A program made the position numbers and the translations under genes. Shown piece after piece: positions 23,311 to 33,567 of a stretch of 64,000 nucleotides of DNA (its first letter is position 1; every line of letters starts with the position of its first letter). The stretch spans positions 1 through 64,000 of the forward strand of contig MEDY01000116.1 in the NCBI GenBank assembly GCA_001724265.1. The letters are read 5' to 3'. The notes under the pieces are model-generated. The model saw only the letters and a list, made by a program, of their open reading frames with translations, had not been told where the DNA came from and searched no databases. The stretch is from Rhizaria sp. SCN 62-66. Taxonomy: Eukaryota > Rhizaria, unplaced.

Positions 23311-26300
23311 TTAGAGCCGGGGCTGCTCCTTAGCGCGGGGCCCGCCGCTAGGCAGCATCGTGGACCGTTTGCGCATCGTCACAGCGCCCGCCCGGCCTTC
23401 CTCGGTCTGCATCAACGCAGCGCCAACGGCACGACGCAAAGCACGTGCCTCTGCCTCTGCATTAGCGTTAACAGCATCACCAGCAGCAGCAGCGGCAGCA
23501 GCAGCAGTAGTAGTAGTGGAGTCGGCGTTAGCATCAATGGCAGTAGTCGTCGAGTCAGTAAGAGTGGACGCGAAAGTGAAGTAATCACCACCAAAGTCAT
23601 CCCCACCAAACTCCTCACTCAAACTGCTGACATCCGCCTTAGCGTCAGTGCCGGTATGGCCGCAGGTGAGCAGTGCGAGACGTGACACCAACCCTGACGC
23701 GGCAGCCGCGGCAACAACAGGCGCCTCCCACCAGTGGTAAAACGCAGTCGCCCCATTCCGGCCACCATTGGCATCTGCGCTCCCATCATCATCCTCGTCA
23801 TCGTCGCCCTCGCCAGCGTCACCAGCGGCACCAGCCGCAGCGTCACTGGTGTTCTTGGTGGTTTTGGTAGACTTATCCTTCTCAGCGGCGGCGGCCATAG
23901 CGGCAAGCTCCTTCTTCGACTTCGGGTACGAACTGGCGGCGACTCGTGCCGCCTCCGCCGCCCGCTCTGCGTCCCTGGCCTGAAGTTTAGCAGCCAGCTC
24001 CGCCTCGCTCAGCCGCGCCGTCGCCGGCCAGTTGAAGTAGTTCGCAATCTGTTCTTTCTGCCACGGCGACGCCTCCTCCAAGCTCGGCATCGGCCGCGCC
24101 TCTTCCTCCGCAGCCGCCGTCTCCAGCGTCGCCAACGCCGCCGCCACCGCACGCGCGCGGGCGTAATCGCCGCACACACGCAGCGCCGCGATCAGCCGCT
24201 CCGCGCGGGCCTGCAGCGAGCCAGACGGCGCGGCGGCCTGCACCTGGAGCACTAAGTCGGCCTCTTCGCGGGGGTCACCCTCACGGATCTTGCGCTTCGA
24301 CTTGCGCTGAATGGCCGACCGGAGCCCCTTGCGCATGCGACGCTCCTCGGTGGTCAACGGGCGGTCGGCGCCGGCGACCGTAAGCACCGACGACGCGCCC
24401 GAGGCCGCCGACGCCGACGAGAACGCCGAGTACAGTGAGTTGGCCAGCGCGCCCGACGCCGCCGAGCCCATGCTCGCGATCGACGCAGCGACGGACGGTG
24501 CAAGAGAGGCCAGTGACGCGCCGGTCGCGGTGGAGTAGCCGGCGATGGACCCGGCCCCCGAACCGTCGGCCCCCAGCCCCGTATGGAGCCCGCGCCAGAC
24601 GCCGGTGATGACGAACTCGAGCACATCGTCCCCAGGCACGCGCGAGAGCAGCATCGGGTGCTGCATTTGCTCGCGGTACTTGGGGTCCGCGCGAGCCATC
24701 TCAGCTAGACCGCGCCGCCAGCGAGCAAGACAGCCGGGCATGCCGGCCTGCGCGCCGAGCACAATGAGCTTCACGCGCCGCACCAGCCGCAGCCGCGCCA
24801 CGGCGGCGCGGTAGCCCGCCACGCGAACCGCGGTGTCCTTGGCGAACGCCTCGCCAGCGGCCGCGATCGCGGGGAAGACGACGGTGCGGGAGAGGAGCGC
24901 CCCAGCGGCCCCGCCGGCGCCGGCGCACAGGAGCGCTTCGTCCCAGAGCCCGGCGGTGATGAGCACGGACACAGCGCTGGCGCGGTCACCCAGCCAGTCG
25001 GCGAGGACCTGGGCGGCCTCGAGGGGCCGGCGGCGGGCTTTGAGTTCGGCTGCGGCGGACCGAGCCAGCAATTGCAGAGTGTGCGCGCTAAAGCCTGTCA
25101 CACGCACCGTCACGCCGCTCGCCTTAGCCAGCGACCGTGGCTGCGGCTGTGACTCAGCAGAGACTGCTACTGCCGTTGAAGTAGAGGAGTCATCACCTGT
25201 TGCTGCAGCGGCATCCGCAACATTAGAATCATCATTGTCGGCGTCGTTCTTGATGCTAGAGTCGTCGCTACTATCGTAGGTGGTGGCGGCGGCTGCGAGG
25301 CCCAGTGCTCGGCGCCAATCCCCCGCCTTGACCCACTGCGCACACGCCGACGCGATGTCTCCGGCGGCCACAAACGCCTCCGCAGCGTCAGCGTGGCGCG
25401 AAGTAGCATCCTGATTCTGGTGACCGGGAGTAGTCACCGCGCCAGCGCCAGCCGCATGAGTCGCAGCCGGAGGCGCGGTGGTAGAGAGCCATTGTGCGTA
25501 CGCGAGGACAACAGACCGGGCGAAGGCGTCACGGGCGTTCAGCACGACAACACGGCCAACACCGGCATTATCACCATGATCACCGCTGCTCTTGTTGGCG
25601 GTATTCTCGTCGTGTGCGAGTGTCGGACGCGGGGGCAGAGGGGACGCGTACAAATGCGTGGCCAGCTCGAGCAAATCATGCTTCCGAGCCGTGTCCAACG
25701 CACTGCGACGCGCCGCCGCGGCCAAGAGTGCCGCACGGACACGCAACGCGCGCGCCGCCTCAGCAGAACCCACGGTACATGTGCCTGTACTCGTGCCGGT
25801 ACTCGTGATGACGCGCAAAGCAGAGAGCGCGCGTGCCCAATGCGCCAGCGCCCGGTGCGGCCGTGCTTCATGGGCGTCAATAGCGGCCCGTTGCAAGGCA
25901 GTGGCGGCGGCAGCGGCGGCGCGCGCCACAGCCGCGTTAGCAGAGCCGAATGCGGCAGAAACAGCGGTTGCGTTGAGTGACGCTGCGGCGACGGCCGAGG
26001 CGGAGACGGCAGTCAACGCATCCCTATCCTCAGCCTCAGCCTCAGCCTCGCTCTGACTGTGACTGGAGCTCTGTGTCACACTGCGAGTCCTAGCGGTGGC
26101 GGCGGCGGCGGCGGCGGCGTCGGTCGCGGCGTCGGCAGCGGCGGCCGCGAGCGCGATCGGCGTCAGCTGCAGCGGCGACACCGCCGGGCCCTCCGCGCCA
26201 AGCCGCCGCCAACCGGCCAGCAGAGGCAAATACTCCCTTGGGTCGCGTCCGGCGCTGCGCGCCGTCGCCGCCGCGAGGGGCAGGTCATACAGCGCCAAGG

Positions 26301-29300
26301 CTGCGCGCCACAGCTCGTTGGAGTCCGCAACCACGAGCGCGAACCGCAGCGCAGCCTCGGCGGTGACGCGGGCGTGTCGGTCGGCTGCTGGGTCCGCGGG
26401 ACCGAGGCCGGAGACCCCGACGCGCGGCGGACGCGGGCCGAGGGTCGTGGTGCGCGGAGGGGGCAGGCCGGCGGTCGCGTTACCGTATGCATCATGCGCA
26501 CTCGCCGCGGGCGCACTCATGGAGGTACCCGTGACTGTGTTAGCAGGATTAGCGTTAGCGGAAGAGGCGGCAGCGGAGGCTTCTGCGGCGGCGAGGGCGG
26601 CGACGCGGCGCATGGCACCGGTGAAATCGGGCGGACACTGGCGCAAGTGGGCCGTCAACGCAGCCGTTACGAGCCGGCGGCCAGAAGGATCGGCACGATC
26701 GATCGCGGCCAAGTAGGTCCGGCAGGCTGTGTTGACCTTGTTGGCGCCCGTGGCGGCGGCGCGGCGGCGGGCCAGCGCGACCGCATCGTCTCCACTCGCA
26801 GCGACCGTCTCAGTCACATTCGCATTCACGCCCGCGCTCGTAGCAGTCGCCGCGGTTGGAGGAGTTGCAGAGGTGGAATTAGTCGTGGGCGCGGTTGTCA
26901 TAGTAGAGAGGCGGGGGACGGTCGGGTTGGCGGTCCACGCAGCGGCAGCGTCGGCCTCTTCCATTTGCGCAACGAGGTACACATGCCGTAAATCAGAGTT
27001 CTCAGTGTAAAACTCAACCACCCGTGACGCTGCCTTGACGATAGAAACACCGGTACCGTCACGGGTGAGTTCTGCGTTGGCTTCTGCGCCCAGCGCCAAA
27101 CCCATATCAGGGTGATGATGAGCCGCATTCGCGGTATTAGCCGCCGTCTCAGCCGCAGCTCCAGTCGCAGTGCCGGTCGCCGTGGTCGCGCTGCTTTGAC
27201 CGAGACGGCGCGCTAGCAGCGCCATATCCGCCATCTCATCGTTCGCACCAGCACCGCGCTTTTTAGCATTCGAAACGCCGTTCGTTGCGCCGATGCTGCC
27301 CATAGGTCCAGTCGATGACACAGCATCACCATAATCGCCATCATGAACATTCTCAGCAGCAGCAGCAGCACTGTCGTTGCGCTGTCCACCCGTAGAGTGG
27401 CCGTGAGCGTGGGGCGTGGAAGTTAAGCCGGCCACCGCCGCGTCACGAGCCCTCGCCCGGTCGAACCGCGCCTTGCGCTGTGCCTCAGCACCGGCAGCGA
27501 GGGGAGACAAGAAGCCGTGTGCAAAAGCACCATCCCGACTACCGTCATCGTGTCCGTCGTAGCAGTCGCTGGTGTTGAGGTTATCATCACTGTCATTGCC
27601 ACCGCCGTTGCTCTCGCGCATGCGAAGACGGAGACGGGTACGACGCACAGGTGACCCAAACTCATCATGATCATCACATTCGCTGTCGTCATCGTCACTA
27701 CCAGTGGAAACAGAGTCAGATTCAGAGCCAGAGCCAGCAGCGGCAACACTCGCGGCCGACACCGCCGCCGCCTTGCTTTGCAGCCTCGCCAGCGCTGCCT
27801 CCAGCGGCGCACGGTCCCCAGCCGAGGCAAACATCGCATGATACCGCGGAAACTGCGTCTGCGTGCAGTCCTCCGGCGCCAGAGCCGACAACAGCAACGC
27901 CAGGTTCGCCGCCGAGCCTAGCTGTGCGACGACGGCGTCCGCGGCCTCAGCGGTCGCCGCGGCGGCGGGGTCATGGTCCCAGAGCAGGTTGAGATCGATG
28001 CGGCTCGCGCGCGCGGCCAGGAACGCGTCCAACCAGCGGCCACGCGACAGGGCAGAGTGCACCGCCGCCAAACCAAGCGTACGCGGGTACACGAGCTCCA
28101 GATTCCCGCGCGGCATCTGCAGCACGATACGCGCCCGCAGCGCGTCCGGCACGGCGGCCACAATCGCGGACCCTTGCTCCGCGTAGCGGACCAAGTGAGG
28201 ATCAGTGCGGACAGGACCCAGCGGGGCGAGGTTGGCCGCCAGAGACCGCCGTAGGTCCAGCGTGAAGAGCGCGTGGGTTGCCCCAGCCACAGTCACGAGG
28301 AGGAAGGCGGGGCGCAGAGCCGCGGCAGAAACGGCGTTTGCATTAGACTGCGCCTCGGTAGTGTTATTAACGGGTGGCAAGGGTGGGAAGGCGGTCTGCG
28401 CGAACGAAATGCACTGTGGCGCAACCAAAACACGGTCGACAAAGAGCCTGGCTTGCGGGTCTTTGCCGAGACAGACGTGGACACCGGCCATGTCAGCAAC
28501 TTGGAACCAGAGAGTGTCGACCGGTAAACGCCAGCCGAGGTTCTGCGCCCACGGTGATGGCCGGCCTCCAGTCGAAACACCATGAGCAGCTGCACCAGCA
28601 GCAGAAGCAGTAGCGTCAGTCGCAAAGTGACGGTTGTTAACAGCGCGGGCGCGGGCGAGAGCCAACGCATGGTGAATCTCCGCACTAGAGCTACTATTGA
28701 CAGCATTACCATTGTTGTAGTTCGAGTTGTGCTGCTGTTGCTGTTGTTGGAGCCAGCGGCGTGGGGACTGCGCCTTGAGTACCCGTGACCTGGGGGGCCT
28801 CACGCGTACCTTGATCACGGCACCCGTGACCAGCGCCACCGCCAACCACGGGTCCGCTGCCTCGGCCTTCGCATGCCGCCTCGCCCAGTCCTCCACGGCC
28901 GCTGCGGCCGCCGCAGCAGACGTGGCCCCTGTAGCGGCGGCGGCGGTTGTTGTGGGCTCAGCAGTGAGCTGCTGTGGCGGCGCTGGATACGGACGGCCGG
29001 GGGACACGAGCCACACGCGAGCGACCGACAACGCGGTGGCGGCCGTGGCGGCGAGAGACGGCGGGAGCGTACTATGGAGCGGGGCGGGGGAGCCCACGGT
29101 CACTTCAGAGTCCGCGGCGTCGCCCGGCAGGCCGGTATGCGTGTACAGAGCGCTCTTCGACGGGGGCGCAAGAGCGGTTGGCAACAGCTCAATGGCATCG
29201 ACAACCAAGGACTGAAGGCAGATCTGCAGTGCGTAATCCGCCGCAGTCAAAACAGAGGGGGTATTGCTTGGACTCGAAACGGCATCATTTACGCTGCTGC

Positions 29301-32300
29301 TACGGGGACGCAGGACGAATTGGACTGCGAACTCGATGCGGAGCACGCGGTCCGGTAAGTTAGGCCGCGTCTGCACCAGCAGCAGCACATTGGCCTGCGC
29401 CGGGGAGCCGTAGCGGCCTAACTTCTTGCGCGCCGCCGCCGCGACGGGCGGGAACGCGTGGCCAGCGGAGAATGCGGCGGGGTTGGCGGCGGCCAGGGCA
29501 GAGCGCCATTGAGTGGCCTGGGCCCAAACCAAGTGACGGCAGGAGAAACCATACGGCACATCAGCAGCAGCAGCAGCAGAGTCAAACAACTCCGTGTCAG
29601 TCTCTGTCTCAGTCTTTGCATTCGCGCCCACATCCGCAGTCGCATTCGAGTCGTTATCAAACTCCTGCACAACAGCGTTACCATTGCTATTGTTCGAGCT
29701 CGCGTGGTAGTTGTGGTGCAGAGCAAAGGAGATGGCGGCAGCGGAGAGGCACGCGAATGCCCCAGGCACCGCGCCCGCGGCCGCGGCCGCCGACGACGCA
29801 GCCCCCGCCCCGGGCCCCGAGGCTAGCCCCATCGCCCGCTCCGGCTGCGACGCGGGGGCGTGGGTCGAGACTGGGGCGGCGGCGGCGGTGGGCGGGGTGA
29901 GCGAGCGGGCGGGCAGCGCGTCAGTCCAGAGGAGGATGTCGCCGTTGGACTGCAAGGTGGCGAGGGGGGAAACGACGTCGCTGCGGGCGTTACTAGCGCC
30001 GGGGGAAGACCGAGGGTGCCAACCGCTACTGCCACTTTCAGTCTCATTCTCGGTCTTAGTGTCGGCAGTTGAGCCTGAGTCAGATCCAGTGCCAGAGCCA
30101 GAACTAGAAGTAGCAACAGTAGTCGAACTAGAGTTAGAGCCAGTCGAGTTAAGATGTGCGTTGGTGGAGCCAAAGTCGCCTGATGAGCCAGTGGAGCAAA
30201 ACGCAGCCTCGGCGACTGGCGAGGGCGCCAACAACGCGCGGGCAGCTAAAGGAGGCGGAATCGCGGCCTTGGCCAAGTACGTCAGCTTGACTACAGAGCC
30301 GTCAACAACGGCAACCGAGCCTAAAGCGGTCGCTGGCGCGGCGGCGATGTCCCAGCACAAGTCGACCGCATGCACAGTCGAGTCGCACTGGATAATCAAC
30401 CGGTGCGGACGCTCAGGCTGCCAGAGGGCGGCGAGGGAGCCCATAGTACCGAGGCAGGGGGGCGGGAAGTCAAGCCGCCGCTTGAGGTACCAGTGGTAGT
30501 TGCTCCGGTGCCACAGCTGCACTTGCCTCGCTCCGTGGGACGGCGACTGCGAGCACTGACCGTGAGCAAGTGACTGTGAGCAGGGTGACTGTGAGCTAGG
30601 TGATTGTGGGTCGGAGTTGTTGAGTGCGATGCCCCAGATAGCAAGGACTTCAGAGTCCGCTGACCAGGCAGCACCGGTCACAACCATGCCCATGCCCATC
30701 CCAACACTCACCGACGCCGACGCCGATGATGATGACGAGGCAGCAGCAACAGCTGTGTCCGCAGTGGCCGTGGCCGCGGGCGGCATGATAAAGGGCTGCG
30801 GGGGCGGAATCAGCGAGAATTCACCATGCCTCAGTCCATTCCTCTCCAGCAACACCGTTGCCAAGCGCGGCACAGTGCGTCCCCCGGCACCGGCGGCCAG
30901 GCGAGAGCGTTCAAAGGCCGCGATGAGAGCGCCAGAGGGCCGCCACGCGAGCAGCGACTGCATGCCACCGTGCACCGCAAACGCCCACTGCTCGTCACAG
31001 TCACTCGTCGTCCGACTCCCAGTCGCGTGTTCCTCACGGGTACTCGTGGCGGGCGCGGGCATAGTAAGGAGGCGGGCGCTGGGCGGGCACGCGTGGGGGT
31101 CACAGGTCACCGGCGCCGGCTCAGACTCGGACTGTAACGCGCAGAGCCGGTCCCAGACGCGGACGACACGGCACCGTGCACCGGCGGGCACGGTCACCGT
31201 CGCGGCGGCCGACGGCACTGCCTGGCCCTGAGCGTTGAGCACGGGGGTCGTGATCGGGACAGAAGCGCGCTCTAAGGTGGAGACGGCGAAGAACTGGCCG
31301 TCGCCACGCCAGGAAATGCATGCCTCGGGCACGGCCACCGCCATCAACGCCTCGTCCTCATCATCCTCGTGGTTACCATCACCAGAAGGGGCAGCCGCAG
31401 TCGCATCGGTGTTGTCAACACCATGCGCCGTGGTCCCGGCAGAATCTGCTTCATTGGTGCCGCCGTGGGTGTTAGAATCGAGAGTTGCAGTTTTCGCCGT
31501 GGTGCCCAGAGCACGTGCGGCCACGCGTTCCGCATTCTGCCGCGTCCCCGCTAAATGCGCATAGGGGTTCGCGTCACTGACGGCCTCGCGTGCGTCCTGG
31601 GTACCCACGGCGGGGACCTCGGCCACAGGTTCCCACTGCGCAGTCATGAGTAACAGTGAGCCGCCGCAGGTGACGAGGGCGAGGAGCTCACAGTCAGGCG
31701 ACCAGGCCGCTGCCGCGAGGCCGCCGTCGATGTGTCCGACGACTTCGATGTCCTCAATCGCTGCGGCTGAGTCGGAGAAATCCGCGCAGTCTCCGGTGTT
31801 AGGATCGACGTCGCCAGGCACGGCAGCGGGGTCAGAGCTCTTGTTGTTGTTGCTGTTGCTGCAGTTGCTGTTGCTTGCTTTGTTGCTGCTACAAGAGCCG
31901 GCGCCGGCGAAAGCGGGGTCGTTACGGACGGCTTCGGGGATGTCAAAGTCGCAGCCAAACGCAGCGCCGTCGTCCTCGTCGTTATAGTCACCGTCAGCGG
32001 CATCAACGTTGTCAGCATCAGCGGTGTTGTGCGAGTTAAGTGACTTATTGTTGTTGCAGTTAGCGGGGACATGCGAGGCACGTGTGGTGTCGACCTTGAC
32101 AAGGGTTCCGTGGCGAGTCGCGACGATGACTGCGGCAAGCTCCGGCAGATAGGCCAGACCGACGACGCGGTCCCGCGGGGACAGAAGCTGCTCCTCGGCC
32201 TCGGCAGGCATCACGAGAGGGCATTTGAGTACGGGCGCAGAGTGGGTCAGGGAGTATCCGTGCAGCGTCAAATCGGCGTCGAGGTAATACACAATCTGCC

Positions 32301-32493
32301 GGGCGGTGTCGAGGGCAAGGTGGAAGTCGCGCAGGTGCTCCAGACTGAAACCACAGCTCTCAGCACTCGCACGCGCACGCGCACGCGCAGCCGCAGCAGT
32401 TGCAGTAGACAAGGCCTTTGTGGTTGCAGCTGCCTTTGCGCTGTTGTGTGCGAGTGCGAAAGCGCGGTGGCTGGCGATGATGAGGTTCTTCAT
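23311..32493 (-). CDS. ELP1: Elongator complex subunit 1 (IKI3/IKAP), giant form
   Basis: Single 3,060-residue frame starting MKNL, as Elp1 proteins do. Elp1 is the scaffold of Elongator, which makes the 5-carboxymethyl-type side chains on wobble U34 of tRNAs. Landmarks appear in the family's order: AWSPDCELLALVT, ISWRGDGQFFAVS (about 390), VVRVWDRLCALQSESEP, LLAWRPSGALIAAFER, VQLWHRSNYHWYLKRRL (about 660), IVLQMPRGNLELVYPR (about 1460), RIDLNLLWDHDP (about 1500), REYLPLLAGW (about 2085) and a Lys/Arg-rich segment RSAIQRKSKRKIREGDP (about 2725), matching the basic region near the C-terminus that contributes to tRNA binding. Elp1 is normally about 1,330 residues. The extra length is Ala/Ser/Thr/Asn/Asp-rich insertions between conserved blocks, all in frame. 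The gene diverges from the mL59/mL64 candidate. Confidence 0.95.
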   Translation of the reverse strand: MKNLIIASHRAFALAHNSAKAAATTKALSTATAAAARARARASAESCGFSLEHLRDFHLALDTARQIVYYLDADLTLHGYSLTHSAPVLKCPLVMPAEAEEQLLSPRDRVVGLAYLPELAAVIVATRHGTLVKVDTTRASHVPANCNNNKSLNSHNTADADNVDAADGDYNDEDDGAAFGCDFDIPEAVRNDPAFAGAGSCSSNKASNSNCSNSNNNKSSDPAAVPGDVDPNTGDCADFSDSAAAIEDIEVVGHIDGGLAAAAWSPDCELLALVTCGGSLLLMTAQWEPVAEVPAVGTQDAREAVSDANPYAHLAGTRQNAERVAARALGTTAKTATLDSNTHGGTNEADSAGTTAHGVDNTDATAAAPSGDGNHEDDEDEALMAVAVPEACISWRGDGQFFAVSTLERASVPITTPVLNAQGQAVPSAAATVTVPAGARCRVVRVWDRLCALQSESEPAPVTCDPHACPPSARLLTMPAPATSTREEHATGSRTTSDCDEQWAFAVHGGMQSLLAWRPSGALIAAFERSRLAAGAGGRTVPRLATVLLERNGLRHGEFSLIPPPQPFIMPPAATATADTAVAAASSSSSASASVSVGMGMGMVVTGAAWSADSEVLAIWGIALNNSDPQSPSSQSPCSQSLAHGQCSQSPSHGARQVQLWHRSNYHWYLKRRLDFPPPCLGTMGSLAALWQPERPHRLIIQCDSTVHAVDLCWDIAAAPATALGSVAVVDGSVVKLTYLAKAAIPPPLAARALLAPSPVAEAAFCSTGSSGDFGSTNAHLNSTGSNSSSTTVATSSSGSGTGSDSGSTADTKTENETESGSSGWHPRSSPGASNARSDVVSPLATLQSNGDILLWTDALPARSLTPPTAAAAPVSTHAPASQPERAMGLASGPGAGAASSAAAAAGAVPGAFACLSAAAISFALHHNYHASSNNSNGNAVVQEFDNDSNATADVGANAKTETETDTELFDSAAAAADVPYGFSCRHLVWAQATQWRSALAAANPAAFSAGHAFPPVAAAARKKLGRYGSPAQANVLLLVQTRPNLPDRVLRIEFAVQFVLRPRSSSVNDAVSSPSNTPSVLTAADYALQICLQSLVVDAIELLPTALAPPSKSALYTHTGLPGDAADSEVTVGSPAPLHSTLPPSLAATAATALSVARVWLVSPGRPYPAPPQQLTAEPTTTAAAATGATSAAAAAAAVEDWARRHAKAEAADPWLAVALVTGAVIKVRVRPPRSRVLKAQSPRRWLQQQQQQHNSNYNNGNAVNSSSSAEIHHALALARARAVNNRHFATDATASAAGAAAHGVSTGGRPSPWAQNLGWRLPVDTLWFQVADMAGVHVCLGKDPQARLFVDRVLVAPQCISFAQTAFPPLPPVNNTTEAQSNANAVSAAALRPAFLLVTVAGATHALFTLDLRRSLAANLAPLGPVRTDPHLVRYAEQGSAIVAAVPDALRARIVLQMPRGNLELVYPRTLGLAAVHSALSRGRWLDAFLAARASRIDLNLLWDHDPAAAATAEAADAVVAQLGSAANLALLLSALAPEDCTQTQFPRYHAMFASAGDRAPLEAALARLQSKAAAVSAASVAAAGSGSESDSVSTGSDDDDSECDDHDEFGSPVRRTRLRLRMRESNGGGNDSDDNLNTSDCYDGHDDGSRDGAFAHGFLSPLAAGAEAQRKARFDRARARDAAVAGLTSTPHAHGHSTGGQRNDSAAAAAENVHDGDYGDAVSSTGPMGSIGATNGVSNAKKRGAGANDEMADMALLARRLGQSSATTATGTATGAAAETAANTANAAHHHPDMGLALGAEANAELTRDGTGVSIVKAASRVVEFYTENSDLRHVYLVAQMEEADAAAAWTANPTVPRLSTMTTAPTTNSTSATPPTAATATSAGVNANVTETVAASGDDAVALARRRAAATGANKVNTACRTYLAAIDRADPSGRRLVTAALTAHLRQCPPDFTGAMRRVAALAAAEASAAASSANANPANTVTGTSMSAPAASAHDAYGNATAGLPPPRTTTLGPRPPRVGVSGLGPADPAADRHARVTAEAALRFALVVADSNELWRAALALYDLPLAAATARSAGRDPREYLPLLAGWRRLGAEGPAVSPLQLTPIALAAAAADAATDAAAAAAATARTRSVTQSSSHSQSEAEAEAEDRDALTAVSASAVAAASLNATAVSAAFGSANAAVARAAAAAATALQRAAIDAHEARPHRALAHWARALSALRVITSTGTSTGTCTVGSAEAARALRVRAALLAAAARRSALDTARKHDLLELATHLYASPLPPRPTLAHDENTANKSSGDHGDNAGVGRVVVLNARDAFARSVVLAYAQWLSTTAPPAATHAAGAGAVTTPGHQNQDATSRHADAAEAFVAAGDIASACAQWVKAGDWRRALGLAAAATTYDSSDDSSIKNDADNDDSNVADAAAATGDDSSTSTAVAVSAESQPQPRSLAKASGVTVRVTGFSAHTLQLLARSAAAELKARRRPLEAAQVLADWLGDRASAVSVLITAGLWDEALLCAGAGGAAGALLSRTVVFPAIAAAGEAFAKDTAVRVAGYRAAVARLRLVRRVKLIVLGAQAGMPGCLARWRRGLAEMARADPKYREQMQHPMLLSRVPGDDVLEFVITGVWRGLHTGLGADGSGAGSIAGYSTATGASLASLAPSVAASIASMGSAASGALANSLYSAFSSASAASGASSVLTVAGADRPLTTEERRMRKGLRSAIQRKSKRKIREGDPREEADLVLQVQAAAPSGSLQARAERLIAALRVCGDYARARAVAAALATLETAAAEEEARPMPSLEEASPWQKEQIANYFNWPATARLSEAELAAKLQARDAERAAEAARVAASSYPKSKKELAAMAAAAEKDKSTKTTKNTSDAAAGAAGDAGEGDDDEDDDGSADANGGRNGATAFYHWWEAPVVAAAAASGLVSRLALLTCGHTGTDAKADVSSLSEEFGGDDFGGDYFTFASTLTDSTTTAIDANADSTTTTAAAAAAAAGDAVNANAEAEARALRRAVGAALMQTEEGRAGAVTMRKRSTMLPSGGPRAKEQPRL

Positions 32494-32929
32494 CGTGCGA
32501 CAAGGGTGTCACAGAGGACGGCGCAAAAAGAGAGAGAAAAACCTGTTGTTTGTGGTTGGAACGCGGCAAGCGCGAGGAAGCGAAGAGAGTGGGAGCTGAG
32601 AGAGGCTGGAGTAAAAGCGGGGTGCGGGGAGAAAAAAGAACGCCGAGTGAGACAATTTTATAACAAAATCAAAATAGAAATGTGCAGTTAAAATCTATTT
32701 GGTGAGTTGATATCGTTGTTGACGGACACCTTGAAGTGCTAGAGCACGGCAAAGATGAACTGCGGGCGGATCAATAGTGGCCGCTTTTTTGCGAACCGTG
32801 TGGCGGCTGGCAGGTTTTTGCTCTTTGGCTTTGGGCTTGCGGGTGCGAAGCGAGAGGTGACCTAAGACGAGATAGAGCACGGTGAAGATTCCGTGGTACA
32901 CGCAGTGTATAGACGTAATTGAATAGAAC
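32494..32929. promoter_or_regulatory. Divergent spacer between Elp1 and the mL59/mL64-like gene
   Basis: 436 bp separate the two outward-facing start codons, so both promoters overlap here. The Elp1-proximal part is purine-rich on the plus strand and A+T-rich near 32650-32700. A leftward open frame (32695-32931) covers the right half and is listed separately with low confidence. Confidence 0.45.
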
Positions 32930-32931
32930 AT
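32695..32931 (-). CDS. Possible small basic membrane protein, doubtful
   Basis: A 78-residue frame: MFYSITSIHCVYHGIFTVLY continues into a hydrophobic segment and then a Lys/Arg-rich tail. Its ATG overlaps the ATG of the rightward gene on the other strand, and it lies inside the spacer that must promote Elp1. It would end in TAG, which no confident gene here uses. Codon use is less G+C-biased than its neighbours. It is probably a chance frame in 5' UTR sequence and is listed because the composition is not random. Confidence 0.2.
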   Translation of the reverse strand: MFYSITSIHCVYHGIFTVLYLVLGHLSLRTRKPKAKEQKPASRHTVRKKAATIDPPAVHLCRALALQGVRQQRYQLTK

Positions 32932-33567
32932 GAGTGCTGCTAACTCACTTCTGAAGTACACCGTTCGTGGCGTCGCCAAGACCCTGGATATGGCCCTTCT
33001 TAAGCCCACTCGCCTCCCCACTGGGCGTTGGTCCGGTACGTCCTACATTCTTCCCTCCCGAGCGCTCCTAATACTTCCTTTCTGCAGAGACTGATTTGCA
33101 GAGCATTTTCGCAATGTGTCTCACCTTTTTATCCTGGATTCCTCTTTGTAACCTGTTCTATTGTACCGAAAATGTAGCCCCCAAGCTCTCGGCCATGAAG
33201 CTGGCCACGATCCGCAAGAGCGTGCTCAAGTCCGGCAGTGAGTGGCCCCTGGACAAGCCCCCCGTCGTCCGCGAGGTCAAGTACAAGGGCCAAAAGCACC
33301 TCATCGATCAGAAGAAGCGGTACGCACTCTTTCAAACGCATATCTATCCCTCCGATTTGCCCTTAAAAGTATTTTCATCTCACCCATCTGTTCACTCTTT
33401 TTGCTTTGCGTGTTGTTTCCCACTTGCGTAGCTTCGAGCAGATCAACGAGAAGATGAAGGAGATGCCTAAGAAGATTGAGGACTACTACGCTGCCATCCG
33501 TGCCCGCCGTATCCACATCGACGACCCCCGCTACGTTATGAACAACGGATACGGCCGCATGAAGTGA
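32930..33567 (+). CDS. Candidate mitochondrial large-subunit ribosomal protein mL59/mL64 (3 exons)
   Basis: Exons 32930-33035, 33178-33319 and 33432-33567 (intron phases 1 and 2) join to 127 residues. Frame continuity across both introns supports the model; donors are GTACGT and GTACGC. The protein is basic and mostly helical. I relate it to the mL59/mL64 family (yeast MRPL25; animal CRIF1/GADD45GIP1) from the order PTGRW, SGSEWPL, KGQKHLIDQKKR, EKMKEMPKKIEDYYAAIRAR. CRIF1 has a comparable Arg-Trp, Gly-Ser-x-Trp-Pro and Lys-Met-Pro helix arrangement. Family members sit on the mitoribosomal large subunit near the peptide exit region. The presequence is weak (MSAANSLLKYTVRGVAK). The match is from remembered patterns only, so another small mitochondrial protein is possible. 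The exon structure is firmer than the name. Confidence 0.6.
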
